Part shown: positions 63,304-64,000 of the stretch, one piece after another
Layout: every line of letters begins with the position of its first letter
Position numbering within the stretch: position 1 is the first letter of the stretch
Origin: Littorina saxatilis
Lineage: Eukaryota; Mollusca; Gastropoda; Littorinimorpha; Littorinidae
Reading direction: 5' to 3'
DNA: 64,000 bases
Assembly (NCBI RefSeq): GCF_037325665.1
Contig: NC_090261.1
Span: 67,646,930-67,710,929, forward strand
The notes under the pieces: model-generated
What the model was told of the DNA's origin: nothing
Databases searched by the model: none
The model's input: only the letters and a program-made list of their open reading frames with translations
Made by a program: the position numbers and the translations under genes

Positions 63304-63596
63304 TATACATTAAACGCCAAACTTCGTGAACCAAATTCATAATTCCTAGTGTTGTTCTCACTTTTCAGGTCATTCATGCATACTTTTTTTTTAATCTGAC
63401 CCCTGGCCGGTCAACTGACTGATAATTTTTGACATGTTGGCAGTGTTCTGACCATGAAACAAGGTTTTTGTAGCCAGGACATCAATAGTCATAGACCTAT
63501 GCGCTGTGACGACCATGAATATTAAACGGAGAAGAAGAAGAAGACCTCGACTACACTTTTTTAATCCAGGTCATAGTGTCCCATTGTCCTCTAAGG

Positions 63597-63785
63597 GCGG
63601 GTGCTAGGTTCAAAAACCAGTTGTTGCTATTAATGTGGGTTCAATCCCCACGTTCAGCGAGGGATTTATTTCCCAGAGTGAACTTTGTGCAGACTCTCCT
63701 GTGTCTGAACACCCCTGTGTGCACGCATGCGCACGGTAAAGAGCCTAAGTTCACAGCGAAAGTCTCAGGGCTTGGAAACATGACT
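63597..63785 (+). mobile_element. SINE fragment with tRNA B-box
   Basis: GTGGGTTCAATCCCCACGTT (B box), CAGCGAGGGATTTATTTCCC, GAACTTTGTGCAGACTCTCC, CACGCATGCGCACG and GAAAGTCTCAGGGCTTGGAA match the order of the SINE at 58097-58527 read on its own strand. The 3' end differs. Confidence 0.75.
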
Positions 63786-64000
63786 ACACACATGCAGGAA
63801 AAAGAAATAAAAGGGTAGCGCCGTACTGTACGCTAGCTCGTTTTCCCCACAGAGAAAGCAACCCGAATTTCCATGAGGGTAACCTCACAGGTCTATTTAA
63901 AATCTGATCCGTATGTTATCCAAAGTCTGGGAACAACACTGACTCCCCATACAGTCACACATCTTTAACCCAAAACTTTCTTCTTGAGATAGCTGGCCTG
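63786..64000. other. Right edge, nothing recognised
   Basis: No supported exon or element. Confidence 0.5.

Overview
The window is animal genomic DNA. Split genes with clean GT-AG introns, dense TG/CT microsatellites, many short minisatellites and several short transposon families point to a lophotrochozoan, most likely a gastropod mollusc. The mollusc assignment rests on remembered repeat families and is an inference. It does not look bacterial or viral.

Layout. 1-2800 holds a MITE-like element and a complete-looking Tc1/mariner transposon (953-2474). 2805-3627 is a higher-order 33-bp minisatellite. About 3.6-6.2 kb is microsatellite and repeat debris leading to the promoter of the main gene. 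6240-48793 (+) is one gene of 26 coding exons. I assembled it by reading splice sites and checking that every exon phase joins. It encodes a 1249-residue DUF4062 - NACHT/STAND NTPase - TPR protein of the nephrocystin-3-like class. Its introns carry a young LTR retrotransposon (20577-26073), a 5'-truncated RNase H LINE (about 28.1-30.8 kb), MITEs, SINE-like retroposons, and a private minisatellite in many introns. 49-54.7 kb holds SINE fragments, TG repeats, a roughly 335-bp tandem repeat and one unexplained 131-codon ORF. 54749-56351 (+) is a two-exon ankyrin-repeat gene ending in a SOCS-box-like segment, an ASB-type ubiquitin-ligase adaptor. 58-64 kb holds a tRNA-derived SINE, a TTAA-flanked MITE, two copies of a roughly 870-bp repeat, and on the minus strand the last two coding exons of an unrecognised gene (63108-62910 and 60185-60026) that enters from beyond the right edge.

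The most unusual signals are these. (1) Splice sites of the main gene have been caught up in tandem repeats: about 18 copies of the exon 2 donor, 4 copies of the exon 7 acceptor, and 5-6 copies of the exon 19 acceptor. (2) A 48-bp minisatellite in intron 6 carries, on the minus strand, the conserved boxes and a stem I of a minimal dimeric hammerhead ribozyme in nearly every copy. (3) A 73-copy 27-bp array keeps long frames open on both strands, although it lies inside an intron. The two recognised host genes share no evident pathway; one is a STAND/TPR scaffold and the other a probable Cullin-5 adaptor.
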